Under the pieces are notes generated by a model. The model was not told the origin of the DNA and searched no databases. It saw nothing but the letters and a program-made list of their open reading frames with translations. From Marthasterias glacialis (lineage: Eukaryota; Echinodermata; Asteroidea; Forcipulatida; Asteriidae): a stretch of DNA of 64,000 nucleotides. A program made the translations under genes and the position numbers. How positions within the stretch are numbered: the stretch's first letter is position 1; the number at the start of each line of letters is the position of its first letter. Location of the stretch: positions 19,844,754 through 19,908,753 of the forward strand of contig OU452229.1 of NCBI GenBank assembly GCA_911728455.2. The letters are read 5' to 3'. Positions 1 through 11,587 of this stretch are shown here, piece after piece.

Positions 1-2404
1 TAACCGGCGCTGTGAGATCTAAGACAGAACAAATGGCTGCAGTACCCTCCCACCAGGAAAAGAGTAATCAACGCTGCCTGGCTGACGGGACGATTGCCTT
101 CGGGCTAGGAGGGGGAACAGGGAAGAGAGGAAGGGGGTGGGAGGAGAGGGAAGGGGGGAAGGGGGGAAGAGGGGAGAGGGGTTTCGGTGCACAGGTCTGG
201 TACTTCATGCAATCCACGGAAGCCTCTACGTCTGATTCTTGGTGTTTGGTGCACTTTGAAAAACCCTAACCTTCCCAAAGTACTATATAAGGCATTCAAA
301 ATCAACCAAAGGATTTTGATGATTTTGAAGAATGAGACTCATTTGGCAGTCAGCTAATAGACGCTGTAGGAATCCTATTGATTGATTTTGGAAGATTGAG
401 GCAGCATGGATTCTACATACATGTACATGTAAACTCATCCCTGTTGACATTTGAAGATTGAGGCCGGTGTCTGCACAGAGTAGCCCACATGTGAATGGAT
501 CTAATCAGTTATTGAAAAACAGAAATTGTTTTATGTTTCCCAAAGATACTCTGTGACAATGTTGGAAGGGCCCTTGTCTTACGAAAAGTGGCCATGCCCA
601 GAGAAACAGAGAAGTTCCAGGTCTAAAGTTCGCAACCACAATGAGCGACACCCTACAATGACATCCATGTGGGCTTGTCCTTGCTACAGTGCTGAGTGAT
701 ATATTAAGCGTACTGTGCTTAAACCATCTTTAACTTGACAGTTATCTGGATGAAGTTTCACCAATCTTGAGGAAGACACAAATTAGAAGTGGATTTGGAT
801 GGATTTAGAAGACTTTCCTCTGGTAATGCGGACTTCACATACTCTTAAACCTCACTAAGCCGACGCTCCGAAAATCCACTCTTTATAATTGAGTACATAT
901 ATATCAAGTCTGCCAGCCTGTTACAAAATTATAATTACAGGAGGAAGACCATTTTCAAAAATGGGCCTGCGAATGGGGGGTTGGTCGCGGTCGAGTTCCT
1001 GAAATGTTGGATTGCTGGCCTAAACATTTTTGGACTGCTAGGCGCTATGCTTGAAGAGGCAGGCATGATCTCCAAGATAATGGAGAGGTCACTGGTTGGT
1101 GCCTTAAAGATGCATCGCCCAGGTTTGGATAAAAGAATTTAAAAAAAAAATAAAAAAATTCACAAGGAAACAAATTTAGAAAGGTTAATGTGTACATGTT
1201 TGTGTAACGAAAAACATCGGAATTTAGATTTTTGACATTGGAAACTGTCTATAGATGTACAGTACAAGCCCTTTTGTTTTTATAAGTGGGGTTCGTTCCT
1301 GCATCCTGGCGACCAATCAGAAGAATACTAATTAACCAAGTCAATGAGTATTCATGACTCTTTCAGCTGTGAATAGGAATTGGCCACACGCTGTGCATTT
1401 GTGTACCATTCATGCTCATGTACATGTGTACATTGTAAAAGGCTGTACTTGGACGTGAGCTCTGAAACTCAAGAAATCTATCGTTTCATAACCATCAACA
1501 TCACGACAGACATTAAGAAGGATCCACTGGTCAAGCAATGACCACAAAAATCAGTCCAAAATTTATTATGAACAGCGAAAAAATCAGGTCAAAGATGTTG
1601 GTGTCCAGAAACTGGGCGAACTTTCACCGAGAATCTGTTTGTATTTTAATGTACCACGCTGTCATTGTACATGTTGTACCAAGCTATTCTTTGTGTACCC
1701 TGGGCTACATAATTTCAAGGGGAATGCACAATTTACATAGTAACTAAGTAACCAGTTTCCCATCATTTGCAACATGTTTACACCGGATACCTACTTTTGC
1801 AACGTAATGAATTGAATTTATACTCGACTCATCCGGCTGTGGATCTCGTTGACATCCCGTAGTTGACTCACACATACACATAACACTACTGTAGGTCTAC
1901 ATGTACATGCAATTATGTATTGCTGTACACATCATGTATTTTAAACCACACATATCTTATGCACATTGTAGGGTATAGGCCTAGATCTGTACAATTCTAT
2001 GAACTGCTCTAACAAGCAAATTTTGCCTGAGAATTAAAACGCTGGACCAGCCTTTTATCAACTTTGTCAACAAAGTCATTTTTACTAATCCTTGATGGAT
2101 TTTTTCATTCAAGGTATCAGTACCCAGTAATGAGATCAATGTAACATTTCAATTAGATTTTTAACCATCAAGAAGGCCTTAAATAGGTCATTTGCATCTT
2201 TAATGCCTCTTGAAATGTTCCATTCATTTCTTTTACCTCACAGAGTTGACCATAATTCAAATGAAAAACTACTGCCTTGCCCAATACAAGAACCAATTCT
2301 GAGGCCCAAGTTGGCATGACGTGATACAAATTTGGCTATTTTAAAGTACTATCCCCAAATAATTCTGTTTAAAGATAAATGTATTTAAAGATGCTTAACG
2401 GTGG
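1..2404. other. Intergenic, no gene recognised
   Basis: No open frame with family resemblance or coherent splice sites was found. The stretch is AT-rich, with recurrent ACATGTAC motifs (about 418-430, 1417-1434, 1903-1909), common in the flanking non-coding DNA here. The only distinct structure is the polypurine tract near its start, listed separately. Confidence 0.6.
108..183 (+). repeat. Polypurine (G/A) tract
   Basis: About 76 bases almost entirely of G and A, broken only by single pyrimidines, with several runs of five or six G. Mirror-like polypurine tracts can form triplex or G-quadruplex structures; no function is implied by the sequence itself. Confidence 0.75.
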
Positions 2405-2805
2405 GTCAAGGCAAAGCAGATAAAAACACCGGACTCAAGCTCTGGTGTTTCTGATCAGCAGAGTGTGGGTTCGAGTCCCGGTCCTGACACTTGTGTCCTT
2501 GAGCAAGACACTTAACCATTATTGCTGCGTCCTTTGGAAGGGACGTAAAGTCGTAGGTGTGTGTAATGCACATAAAAGAATCCAGTTCACTAATCGCAAA
2601 GAGAAGGGGTTTTCCCCGGTGTTCCTGGTTTGATCGGCTGCAGATTGCGCCACAGCACCTTGTGAATCGTTACATGGTGCTATGTAAAGGAACAGGTCCC
2701 ATACTTCAAAAGTAACTCTGAATATCTTGCTGGAAAAATACTCTCATGCGCTGTGGTCTAAATGAAATTGCGCTATATAAAAGCCCAATTTACATGTACA
2801 CTGTA
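2405..2805 (+). mobile_element. tRNA-Leu-derived SINE copy
   Basis: The head resembles a tRNA: an anticodon-arm-like block ending ACTCAAG (Leu, CAA anticodon position), a long variable-arm-like block, then the box B motif GGTTCGAGTCC at about 2469 and a closing CTGACAC. The first part (box A side) is degraded. The body continues with a block around 2528-2560 (GTCCTTTGGAAGGGACGTAA) that recurs in the minus-strand copy at 55.83-56.21 kb and in fragments near 26.9 and 37.75 kb. The tail has GCGCTATATAAAA near 2770. A functional tRNA is excluded by the poor acceptor and D arms. SINEs of this kind are transcribed by RNA polymerase III and moved by LINE machinery (family knowledge). Confidence 0.75.
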
Positions 2806-3981
2806 TGTACATGTGTTAAAGCTGATTTTACCTTGAAAAATTAATCCAAATGTTGAATCGCTATTTTTTGTAGGATGAGCAAAGTTATGAAATTTCAAAT
2901 GAGACAGGCCTATTGAACGAAAAAATATGAATAATATTAGATTAATAAATTAATTAATTTTTGTGTGGAGCTCAAAAAATAAACTCAGCGCGCTACCTGC
3001 TAAATTTCAAAATGCAGGCAAAATGACATTGTAAATAGCGGACTTCTCGATACCAGCAGTTGGCATGGACGTTGTACACATTCTCACATAGGGCATGTAC
3101 ATGTACATGTGTACATGTAGGGTGGTTGGACAGGATAATCGTTTCAAAAACAACATTTTTATAGCTATCTACAACTAGGTCACATTGTGATTTGTCCACT
3201 TAAATCATAATAAAATAACACGCTCTTTTAAATTTCGTTCGCTGGAATCATTTCATTTTTGAGCACAAACCACAGGAGCATGGATTATACATCTTTTAAA
3301 CAAATTCCTTTTTTCATCAAAGCTTTTGTCACACTTAACAGAAATTCGAAATAAAGTGTAAAAAAAAGAAGAAAAAAAAAGAGAAAAGCAGGCCTCGAAT
3401 TAACCCATGGCACCCACAGCAATTGCCGTGGTGCCCTGTGCTTACATCTCCAGCGTAGATGTACCTCAGGTAAGTTTAAAGTATGTCTTTGATGGCTTTT
3501 GGAGCAGTTTTTGTCACTCCCTTTGAGTCCCTCTTTTCTGGTTTTGAATCGTGTAGGGCATTTGGTACACAGGTAAAAAAAAAAACACGCGTTAAGCGTT
3601 CACTCGGAGTCAGACCCTACATAGCTTCGAGTTGGCGTTGTTTGTGCCTGACACTAATGCTACGAGTCCATCTCATTCACTCTGTGCACAGAAAATTCTT
3701 CTTTGCCAAATAACATTTAACTACAATTACATTAAATCTTTTTTGGACCCTGTACTGATTTGTAGGACATTATCAAGCGGGTTCATATGAGGTCGTTCAG
3801 AGTGATAGTTTGGAATGACGTCGGCGCTTGCATGCCTCAAAGGTTTGGAATTTGCACCCTACATATAGTGACTGACATATAAAATAATGTCCCAATTTAA
3901 AAAAAACAACAACAATGTTTGGTCTAGTACATGTAGTACATGCATGCTACATGCATGCTCTACTGCATGCTACAGAGAGAG
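2806..3981. other. Intergenic, no gene recognised
   Basis: AT-rich DNA with repeated ACATGTAC near 3098-3120 and an overlapping ACATGCATGC cluster at about 3935-3972. No supported coding region or RNA gene was seen. Confidence 0.55.
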
Positions 3982-4061
3982 TAGTTGCAATAATCGTAAC
4001 CCTCCATCCTCCCGATAGTCGCGACCCTCGACAGGATGGAGGGTTTAAATTATTGCAACTA
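3982..4061 (+). repeat. 80-nt hairpin, miRNA-precursor-sized
   Basis: Two 29-nt arms (3982-4010 and 4033-4061) are complementary at 26 of 29 positions, broken by one 3-nt symmetric internal mismatch, with a 22-nt loop. Size and shape fit an animal miRNA precursor, but short MITEs in this window also make hairpins, so the assignment is open. No known miRNA seed was recognised. Confidence 0.6.
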
Positions 4062-4428
4062 TTCCTACAGTACATCATACACCAATGAGTCATAAATAAG
4101 GCTCATCGAGTCATAAACTATTCATGATAAAAAGGATTAACACATACAAAAATAAAATGCAGAGACCCAGAAATAGGACAAATTCAAAAGTGAATAGATA
4201 CTGGCCATGGCAACGATAGTACTTCTGCACTTTGAAAAATTAATGAATAACTGTGGTGTTCAGTATGTTGGTGTTGGTGTTAAATAAGGTTAGGCCTAAA
4301 TTGAACTTCCCCTTGTCCGGAAACTGGACAAGAAATTAATGAACCCCCAATTTAGGCACGAGAAAAGCGTAAAATTCACCACAAATTGAACTACATTTCG
4401 ATAATAACACAAACAATACATAACTTAC

Positions 4429-4566
4429 CCTGTAAACTTCGGGGTACCTGTATGTTCAACATTGTATTGGTTGGGATTACCGATGGGTTGGATACCGTCC
4501 CCACTGACAAAGTGACAGCTGACGGTGTTTGTTGTGCTGCATGCGCTAGTGACTGATTCTGAGATT
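4429..4566 (-). CDS. Candidate internal exon of an unidentified minus-strand gene
   Basis: On the minus strand a CTTTTCTAG acceptor precedes base 4566, and a GTAAGT donor follows base 4429. The 138 nt between them are open in a phase 1 to phase 1 frame (46 codons), so the exon is symmetric and splices cleanly in frame. The peptide is rich in Ser, Thr, Gln, Asn, Val and Pro, with AHAAQQTPSAVTLSVGTV in the middle and NIQVPRSLQ at the end; such composition resembles the disordered regions of transcriptional regulators. I could not assign a family and saw no companion exon nearby on this strand. It may be a real exon of a gene extending out of the window on the left, or a chance open frame. Confidence 0.35.
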
Positions 4567-5046
4567 CTAGAAAAGCGCCCTCTATTATCAAACTAAAATC
4601 CTTTTTGTATCTCAGTGATGCTCTTATAGTCATAGCATAGAGCAAGGAGGAAGAACACGCGGAGTTCCTACTTGGGTGTTGGGTGGAGGGGCAGGGGGAT
4701 GGAGTTCCCCCAAAAGCAACTCGGGGTGAGGGAGGACGGTTGCTTGAATACACATGGGGCTGAACTTTGTTTAAAAAAAATGAAACAGTTAAACAAAATT
4801 ACGCCTTTGCCACTACCCCTCCGTTTTTCCCCAAACGAGGATGTCTGGTTAAGCCGCTGCGTGTGGTCAACTTAGCTTAAGTCATACCGCGTAGTTGGTG
4901 TCTCTTTATACATTTAGCAATTAGAATGATTACAAAATTTAAGATCCTATCCCATTCTGATGAATTGTCTCATAGAGAAGCTTATAACCTCTCGATGGTA
5001 TAGATCAAACAACGGGCGTACGGCATCGTTAGAGATGGATGGACTG
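4567..5046. other. Intergenic, no gene recognised
   Basis: It contains only the continuation of the open frame 5' of the candidate minus-strand exon, up to about 4753. That part is low in complexity and lies beyond the plausible acceptor. Nothing else is supported. Confidence 0.5.
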
Positions 5047-5085
5047 TATAAAAGCACCCGAGATTGGAAATGAGGGCGCACTCAC
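5047..5085 (+). promoter_or_regulatory. Candidate TATA-box core promoter
   Basis: TATAAAAG at 5047-5054 is followed about 30 bases later by an initiator-like CACTCACC, the spacing typical of RNA polymerase II TATA promoters. The following bases (about 5090-5160) could be a 5' leader. No downstream coding exon was found, so the transcript, if any, is unknown. Confidence 0.3.
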
Positions 5086-7473
5086 CAGAAGTCCTCCGCT
5101 CGCTCAATCACACAACGAAGAAGACCAGGGCTCGATTTCACAATCAGCTGAGATGGATCTTAAGATGTGCATCAATCTTAACTGCTAAGCAAAGTGTGAT
5201 GTCACAATACAAATCACTATGATGGTATTCAAAACCAGTCTTCAAATGAATCTTAGTGCTTTGTGCAGAGCAATTTACAACCATTGCCAATGTAACTTTA
5301 ATGTATTATTATTTTTTTATTTTTAAAATACTGTTCGCATGATTATTCTCGGTCTTTCGATCTCTTTTTATATCACAAACTGAGTTGGCTTTGATGTAAT
5401 TTTTGTTAGGTCTTGCAATTTCTATAATACCAAATCAATTAAATATGTTTACGAAAAAAAATAAGCAATTCCTAGGGGTAACTGCGTAAAAATTAATAAT
5501 GGAAGTAATCTATTACGTGGAATTTTAATCTGAAAGTGTGCACAGTGGTGAAACAATCTGAAATGTGGGGTTCGTGGTGACACCATCATAACAATCTTTC
5601 ACAGGAGTTGTGGTCGTCTTACAAAAAAAAAACACACCAAACGGTCTCATATGTTGTCCCGCCCAAACGGTACATAGGCTGCTGAAGAAAGTTGAGTCAA
5701 AAGAGGGCGCTCTCCGATCAAATTACTAGGGGGGGGGGGGGGGGGGGGGACACACACGAAATCTTATGTGACACTGGCCCGATGTACGAATGTGTAAACC
5801 ACAGCTCACTTTTCTTAAAAGACAACTTTTCTACCTTATTTATTATTATTAATATTTTTTTAATAGTAATATTAATAATTCGTCACAAGTATACAAACAA
5901 ACAAGAACAACAATGTATCAAGCCTTAATGTTGACAATAAAAATGTAAACACTTATTGATGACAGGAACTAAATAGAAAAAAAGTCAACTGAATCACTGC
6001 TGGCATTTAGCTCCCGATAAACAAGACTAAAAATGATTAAAATTCAACAAACTAATAAACTATTAACATGTTTTGACTACATTCCAGATGTGTTGACACT
6101 AGATATGAACTTTTCCTACGCAAAAATAGTTAATTTGTCAAAGATATTTTATCTCAGTGTAGAGTAGATGCTGTGCAGCATTTTCGCCCATAGGGCTGGC
6201 ATGGCCTCCGATCTACAGAAGATATCAAGCCTTAATGTGGGCAAATTTCGACCTTCATTGATGGCCAATATTGAATTTTCTCCGAAGGTTCTTACTTATT
6301 CGATAATCATCTGGCTGATGTATATACTCATTGAACGTCTGTACGCATGCTCCAGAGATTCATGGAGGGGGCATCAATTTGCTGCCCGGTGAAGAGGTTG
6401 TCCGTGTATGGATCTAATCCAACAACAGGCATTGATATCGCATTCTGGACAACGCAAACAAAGTCATCATAAAGCGCCCAATCCGAAGGTCACGTGTCCC
6501 TCCATTATGAAACCTTCCCATGTTAATCGTGATGGTGTGTTTCTTGGGTAAGTCATTACGTCGCACGTGTGCGTATCTGCTGCGCGCTCAAAGTGTACGC
6601 TACATTATTAAAACCCTGCGACGCCATTGACGCTAGAATTATACAGTGCTGCCATGACGTACTATTTTGTATAGTACCCTACATATACGCGTGTCATGTT
6701 TCCAATATTTATTCAAATGCTTTTCTTGACATATAACCATCTTCTAGAGGTTTCGCCCTCACTATATATTCATTTTCAGGCCATTCCAAAAGGTGGCTGA
6801 CAGCTCCTAATCAGAAAACAACCCTGACGCTAAGCCCCGCCTTTGACACCCCCCCCACCCCGCCGCCCCCAACTTCACCCCGAATACACACACCACAACC
6901 ATGCCACAACTAACAGTCGACTGGTGTTTGATCACAACTTATTCCTAGAAGATATTATCTATAACCTCCAGGCCTCAAGCATTGAGGAAGGAAAAGACCG
7001 TAAGTCTACCCACCCAGACATCAAAGGCTGATGAACTTTCAGTATCAAACCAACAACACTAAAGCCCCGCCTTCCCCCCCCCCGCCATCCCCAGCCCCAA
7101 TACAGACTTGGATTGGTTCAAAAGGGATACACTAGATGTCAGGCCAGGCATCAACCAAGTGTATGACATCATTCATTGATGCTGCGGCAGACCATTATCA
7201 GACCACACATCTGGCCTCGTGACACAGCGCAATAAACAACAAGGCCGTATTGCTTAGCACAGGGGTTGAAATGGACTCCCCTGAGGCATGACTAGATGAT
7301 GGAATGTATTGGCAGAGTGCCTGGTCCGATTTTAACGGGGGATACCTTGTTTTGAAGGGAATTGACTGCTTGAGGAACACATGGAGTTTCAAAATTGTTC
7401 AAATTTAATTAAACAAGTTATTCAAAAAACACTAAAAACCGACTGTCAAAAATGGTCTCCTGTTCAAACGGAG
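5086..7473. other. Intergenic, poly-G tract, no gene recognised
   Basis: It includes an uninterrupted run of 21 G at 5729-5749, C-rich runs near 6848-6875 and 7072-7090, and AT-rich DNA. Open frames here are short and low in complexity. No supported gene. Confidence 0.5.
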
Positions 7474-7482
7474 GGTTTTAAG

Positions 7483-8507
7483 TAGACCCAGTAACTGGGG
7501 CGCTGTACTCCTTTTTTGAGATTTTTGACATTATCTGTCGTACTAGCGCCCCAGTCCGTGGTATATATGGAAAGTGCTCCGATACGGAGTCCGAAGCGGT
7601 TTTTTTCTGAATCAGTTACAAAATTGTCAAAATTGCAACAAGGACTCGACAGAATTGCTTGAAAATCGCCTACTGGCTTCTCCAAGTATCTACGGTGAAA
7701 TAAAATGCAGTTAATTGTACTCACGATCATTTTTGGTCCTCCAAATCGATGATTTTTAGCCCACTATCACGCATATATCAAATTTGCCGTTAGAATCGCC
7801 ATTTTGAATGTGATACTCAACGACCGTTTTCTTATGTCTAAAACGCTGCGAGGATTGCGTGTTCGATGAGGCCCTGACTTTCATATTGTTTTCCGCGCAG
7901 TCAACACAGGATACCAGGCTGTGTGTAGCGCCAATGTTCGCTGATGCCCTGACATGCATATTGATTTGCGCAGTCAACGCAGGATACCAGGCTACACAGC
8001 TGGTATCCTGCATTGACTGCGCAAATCAATATGAATGTCAGGGCGTCAGTGAACATTGGCGCTACACACAGCCTGGTATCCTGCGTTGACTGCGTGGAAA
8101 ACAATATGAAAGTCAGGGCCTCAGCGAACACGCAATCCTCGCAGCGTTTTAGACATAAGGAAACGGTCGTTGAGTATCACATTCAAAATGGCGATTCTAA
8201 CGGCAAATTTGATATATGCGTGATAGTGGGCTAAAAATCATCGATTTGGAGGACCAAAAATGATCGTGAGTACAATTAACTGCATTTTATTTCACCGTAG
8301 ATACTTGGAGAAGCCAGTAGGCGATTTTCAAGCAATTCTGTCGAGTCCTTGTTGCAATTTTGACAATTTTGTAACTGATTCAGAAAAAAACCGCTTCGGA
8401 CTTCGAATCGGAGCACTTTCCATACATACCACGGACTGGGGCGCTAGTACGACAGATAATGTCAAAAATCTCAAAAAAGGAGTACAGCGCCCCAGTTACT
8501 GGGTCTA
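7483..8507. mobile_element. Foldback DNA element, Mutator-like, 9-bp target duplication
   Basis: The whole 1,025 bp is one near-perfect inverted repeat. Two arms of about 508 bp run from the ends (TAGACCCAGTAACTGGGGCG inward on both strands) to a centre at about 7991-7999 with a spacer of roughly 9 bases. Direct 9-bp copies of GGTTTTAAG flank it (7474-7482 and 8508-8516), a target-site duplication. Nine-base duplications with long terminal inverted repeats are typical of the Mutator/MULE superfamily (established knowledge); that assignment is inference because no transposase is encoded. Each arm also carries two copies of a roughly 70-bp internal unit ending in CAGTCAACGCAGGATACCAG. Arms are nearly identical, suggesting recent origin. 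Open frames in the arms mirror each other and are not genes. Confidence 0.85.
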
Positions 8508-8516
8508 GGTTTTAAG

Positions 8517-9433
8517 TAAACATTTCTGATGGTGCTATTTTATATGGAACAATTTTCATGTACCTGGTAAGGTCCAGAGTGCATTTTTCTATCGTTGGTT
8601 TTTCAATACCCTTATGTTTCATTACTGTTTTCATGTTGTTGTTTTTTCTGCTGTTTGTTTTTAACCAGATGACTAAAATGTAAAACAGCGTTTGAGCTGA
8701 AGTTAGGGTGAGAGTTCGTCTTTCCAGATAGAGCCACTGGCCGGCCTGCTGTAATCATGACGACCCTTTAATGCAACTGCTATTAAAGAGTGCACTGTGT
8801 GGAATTTTTTTTGTATAGACCCTGCAAAGCAAAAACATAGAATCACAGTTTGCAAAAACGTTCCAAATTTCAGAATTTGTTTGAAACAAACCAACCAATA
8901 ATGGGATGTATTTTCTTTATAGAAAGTTTGCAAAAAATGTTGAATTTGGTCACAACGTATGTCAACAAGACTTGAATGTTTTGCTACAATTGGCCGTCCA
9001 TGCTAACCAGCCCAGTTTGCTTATCAACAATATAAAGGTCTAAAAAAACAGATTTATCCAAACCAAATAGTACCATCGTTATGTGTCCACCATTTCTCGC
9101 AATTGGCTTCTCATGTTTAGGTCACACTGGCTTGTCGTACTGAAGACAAGTGGAGTCTAGCTTTTCTGTTTATTTGGTTGTTTGTGAATCAATTTATATC
9201 GTTCATTGTGCGATACTTTTTCTGTGATTTTGTTTAGTTCCGAAACTTTATAACCTTGTGTTCAAATTTTCTGAAAAATTGTTGACTTTGATCAGAAAAG
9301 CATCTTTATTGTTTGTGTTTCGAGCGTAACGGGGTGTTTCTCCATTATAGATGAATACTTTGAACACATGTGGGGTGTGTGATGATGTTTTGGGGTAGGT
9401 ATTGATAGGTTTCGGTGGGTTTGGTATAGACTA
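8517..9433. other. Intergenic, no gene recognised
   Basis: AT-rich sequence with no recognisable coding region, RNA gene or repeat array. Confidence 0.55.
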
Positions 9434-9679
9434 TTGTGTCAGGACTTTTGTGTCTTGGACAACCCGTACATCAACCACGGTGACCAAAACAAGGCAATCA
9501 AAAACCATTGGTCTTTTATACAATGCAATGAAACACTCTCGAGGATCTGTCCAGAATATCCTTTTATTGCATACAGAAAAGATCGAAATATAAGGGAAAA
9601 GATGATCAGAGCCAAACTCAATCAGAGTCCAATCGACTCGTCCTCTCAACAGCTCACTTTCATTCCACAAGACCCTTGA
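9434..9679 (+). pseudogene. Retroelement ORF relic (Penelope-like or related)
   Basis: A short frame reads IKNHWSFIQCNETLSRICPE followed by PFIAYRKDRNIREKMIRAKL, then stops. A tryptophan-containing HW block followed by a P-x-x-AYR+-x-+N-hydrophobic-+-x-x-hydrophobic-hydrophobic-+A+L block is the pattern I associate with the region after the reverse transcriptase fingers/palm in Penelope-like and related retroelements. The catalytic YADD box and any GIY-YIG nuclease are absent, and frames break on both sides, so it is a dead fragment. The family call rests on recalled pattern, not a search. Confidence 0.4.
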
Positions 9680-9959
9680 TTCACTGATGGTCCAAAAGAA
9701 ACACTAAAAAATCATCATTTCCTTGTGAACAAATCACCGATGATCAGGGTTTCACTCAAAACAAACATCCGCATTCGGATACACAACCACCACCTTGAAC
9801 CAGCAAAACTAAACTTCATGTCTCCCACGAGACTTGAGACCTACAAATTCTTTTAGAATCACCCACACCCGCAATTAAAGAGTGTCCGAAATTGAGACAC
9901 GAAAACATATTATTGCTGAAGAAGAGGATCTGAAAAAAAAACATCAACGCGGTCTTACC
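9680..9959. other. Intergenic, no feature seen
   Basis: No gene, repeat array or RNA signature was identified between the retroelement relic and the 237-bp tandem repeat. Confidence 0.5.
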
Positions 9960-10660
9960 TTATGTATATTTACTTTATTGACGCAATCGTCAAAATAGCT
10001 CCTCCGGTCACAACTTATAATAATTCGCAACACACACCCCGGTTAAATTGACTAAATTGCGAATATCATAAAGAGAAATTGACCCCACCCATAAAACATG
10101 TAAACACATTTTTTAACGTCTTTATGGATCTCAAGTCAACAATTAAAAAGTGTCAACGTATTGGACATCGCCATAATTTATTTATCATCTATCTATCCCT
10201 ATATATTTACTTTATTGACGCAATCGTCAAAATAGCTCCTCCGGTCACAACTTATAATAATTCGCAACACACACCCCGGTTAAATTGACTAAATTGCGAA
10301 TATCATAAAGAGAAATTGACCCCACCCATAAAACATGTAAACACATTTTTTAACGTCTTTATGGATCTCAAGTCAACAATTAAAAAGTGTCAACGTATTG
10401 GACATCGCCATAATTTATTTATCGTCTATCTATCCCTGTATATTTACTTTATTGACGCAATCGTCAAAATGGCTCCTCCGGTCACAACTTGCCACACACT
10501 TCCCGGTCAAAATGACTAAATTGTGAATTATTAAAAAGACATGGACCCTACCCATGAAACATGTACATATGTTTTTTTTTAACGTCTTATAAAAATGGAT
10601 CTCAAGTCAACCGTCATAAAGTTTCACTGAATTGGACAGCGCCATCATCTATCGACAATG
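9960..10660. repeat. 237-bp tandem repeat, about 2.9 copies
   Basis: The phrase TTTACTTTATTGACGCAATC starts at about 9970, 10207 and 10444, an exact 237-base period. The first two units are nearly identical. The third has drifted, with small deletions after CACAACTT and substitutions to about 10660. Similar open frames in each unit are products of the repeat, not genes. Confidence 0.85.
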
Positions 10661-11587
10661 TATTATCGTTCGAATAATTACACCATGCAAGACCAAAGAT
10701 CATTTTTAAACGTCTATTTCGGTTTTGATTTGATAAGAGTCCAATTTCATTCAACTCGAACTTAAGCCCATAACAAATTTTGCTTAGCAGACGTGGGTTT
10801 CCAGCCAAGTTACCATGTAACCTACACCTCCTGTGGTTGGTTCCCTGCTTAACTGTGCTGATCTAATAAATGTGTTAATCATCATCTTTTGCTGTTACTG
10901 GGTCTTGTGTACTGACGTGCATGAGATTTCGATAATTGTATAAAACCCGCGCCCTCGCTCATCCCGAATCATTATTCTATCGAAATGGAGTGCCTGAATT
11001 TTGACGTTTTATAAGCCACGCATAATTACATTATTTGCTTCGATACCGTTTCAGTGGTCACCTTGGCATTAAAACAAAGCCTGTGTCTATCCCTGACGTT
11101 ACGTCACGATGACGTCAGAGGGTATCTGTCAATTTAACGAGCCCCGTTTCGGGGACAATGGCGGGGAAGCGGATGGGGGGGGGGGGGGTTAATCAGATCG
11201 AAGTAGAATTTCATCTGTAATTTAATAATGCAGCACCTAATTTATACTCAGACGCAATTACTTAGAGAGTGACTGTATTTCCTTTTTTAGACCCCGACGT
11301 TATGTCAGGCTTTGGTAACAGAATTCCCTTTCGCATGGGAAATGTGTGTGTGTGTGTGTGTGTGTGTTTTTTTTTTTTTCTTTTAGAAAAATCAGATATG
11401 AACTTCAAACACACGTTTATTTTAACATGCGTATCAACTAAATTCCAGGTACATAAATGGAGCCGACGTCCACATTCGCGGTCCCTGGTAAATTATTCAG
11501 GTGGCATTTTGTTCCTCTCCCTGTTTCTATTGGTTCAAGGAACAGCCTCCTAGATTACTCAGAGGCATCGGAGCGGTTTCACAGTGC
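10661..11587. other. Intergenic with weak TATA signal and simple tracts
   Basis: TATAAAA at 10939-10945 is followed by a GC-richer stretch, a weak core-promoter candidate with no coding exon behind it. TGACGT/ACGTCA (CRE-like) motifs cluster at about 11094-11118. A poly-G run lies near 11177-11188, and a (GT)n run followed by poly-T near 11344-11379. No gene was recognised. Confidence 0.4.

Noticed and set aside
2445..2500. Functional tRNA-Leu gene
   Set aside because: Anticodon and T-arm-like parts are present, but acceptor and D arms do not pair and the sequence continues into a SINE body shared with other copies.
7756..8508. Mirror-image open frames at 7.5-8.5 kb
   Set aside because: They arise from the two arms of a palindromic element and have no protein family resemblance.
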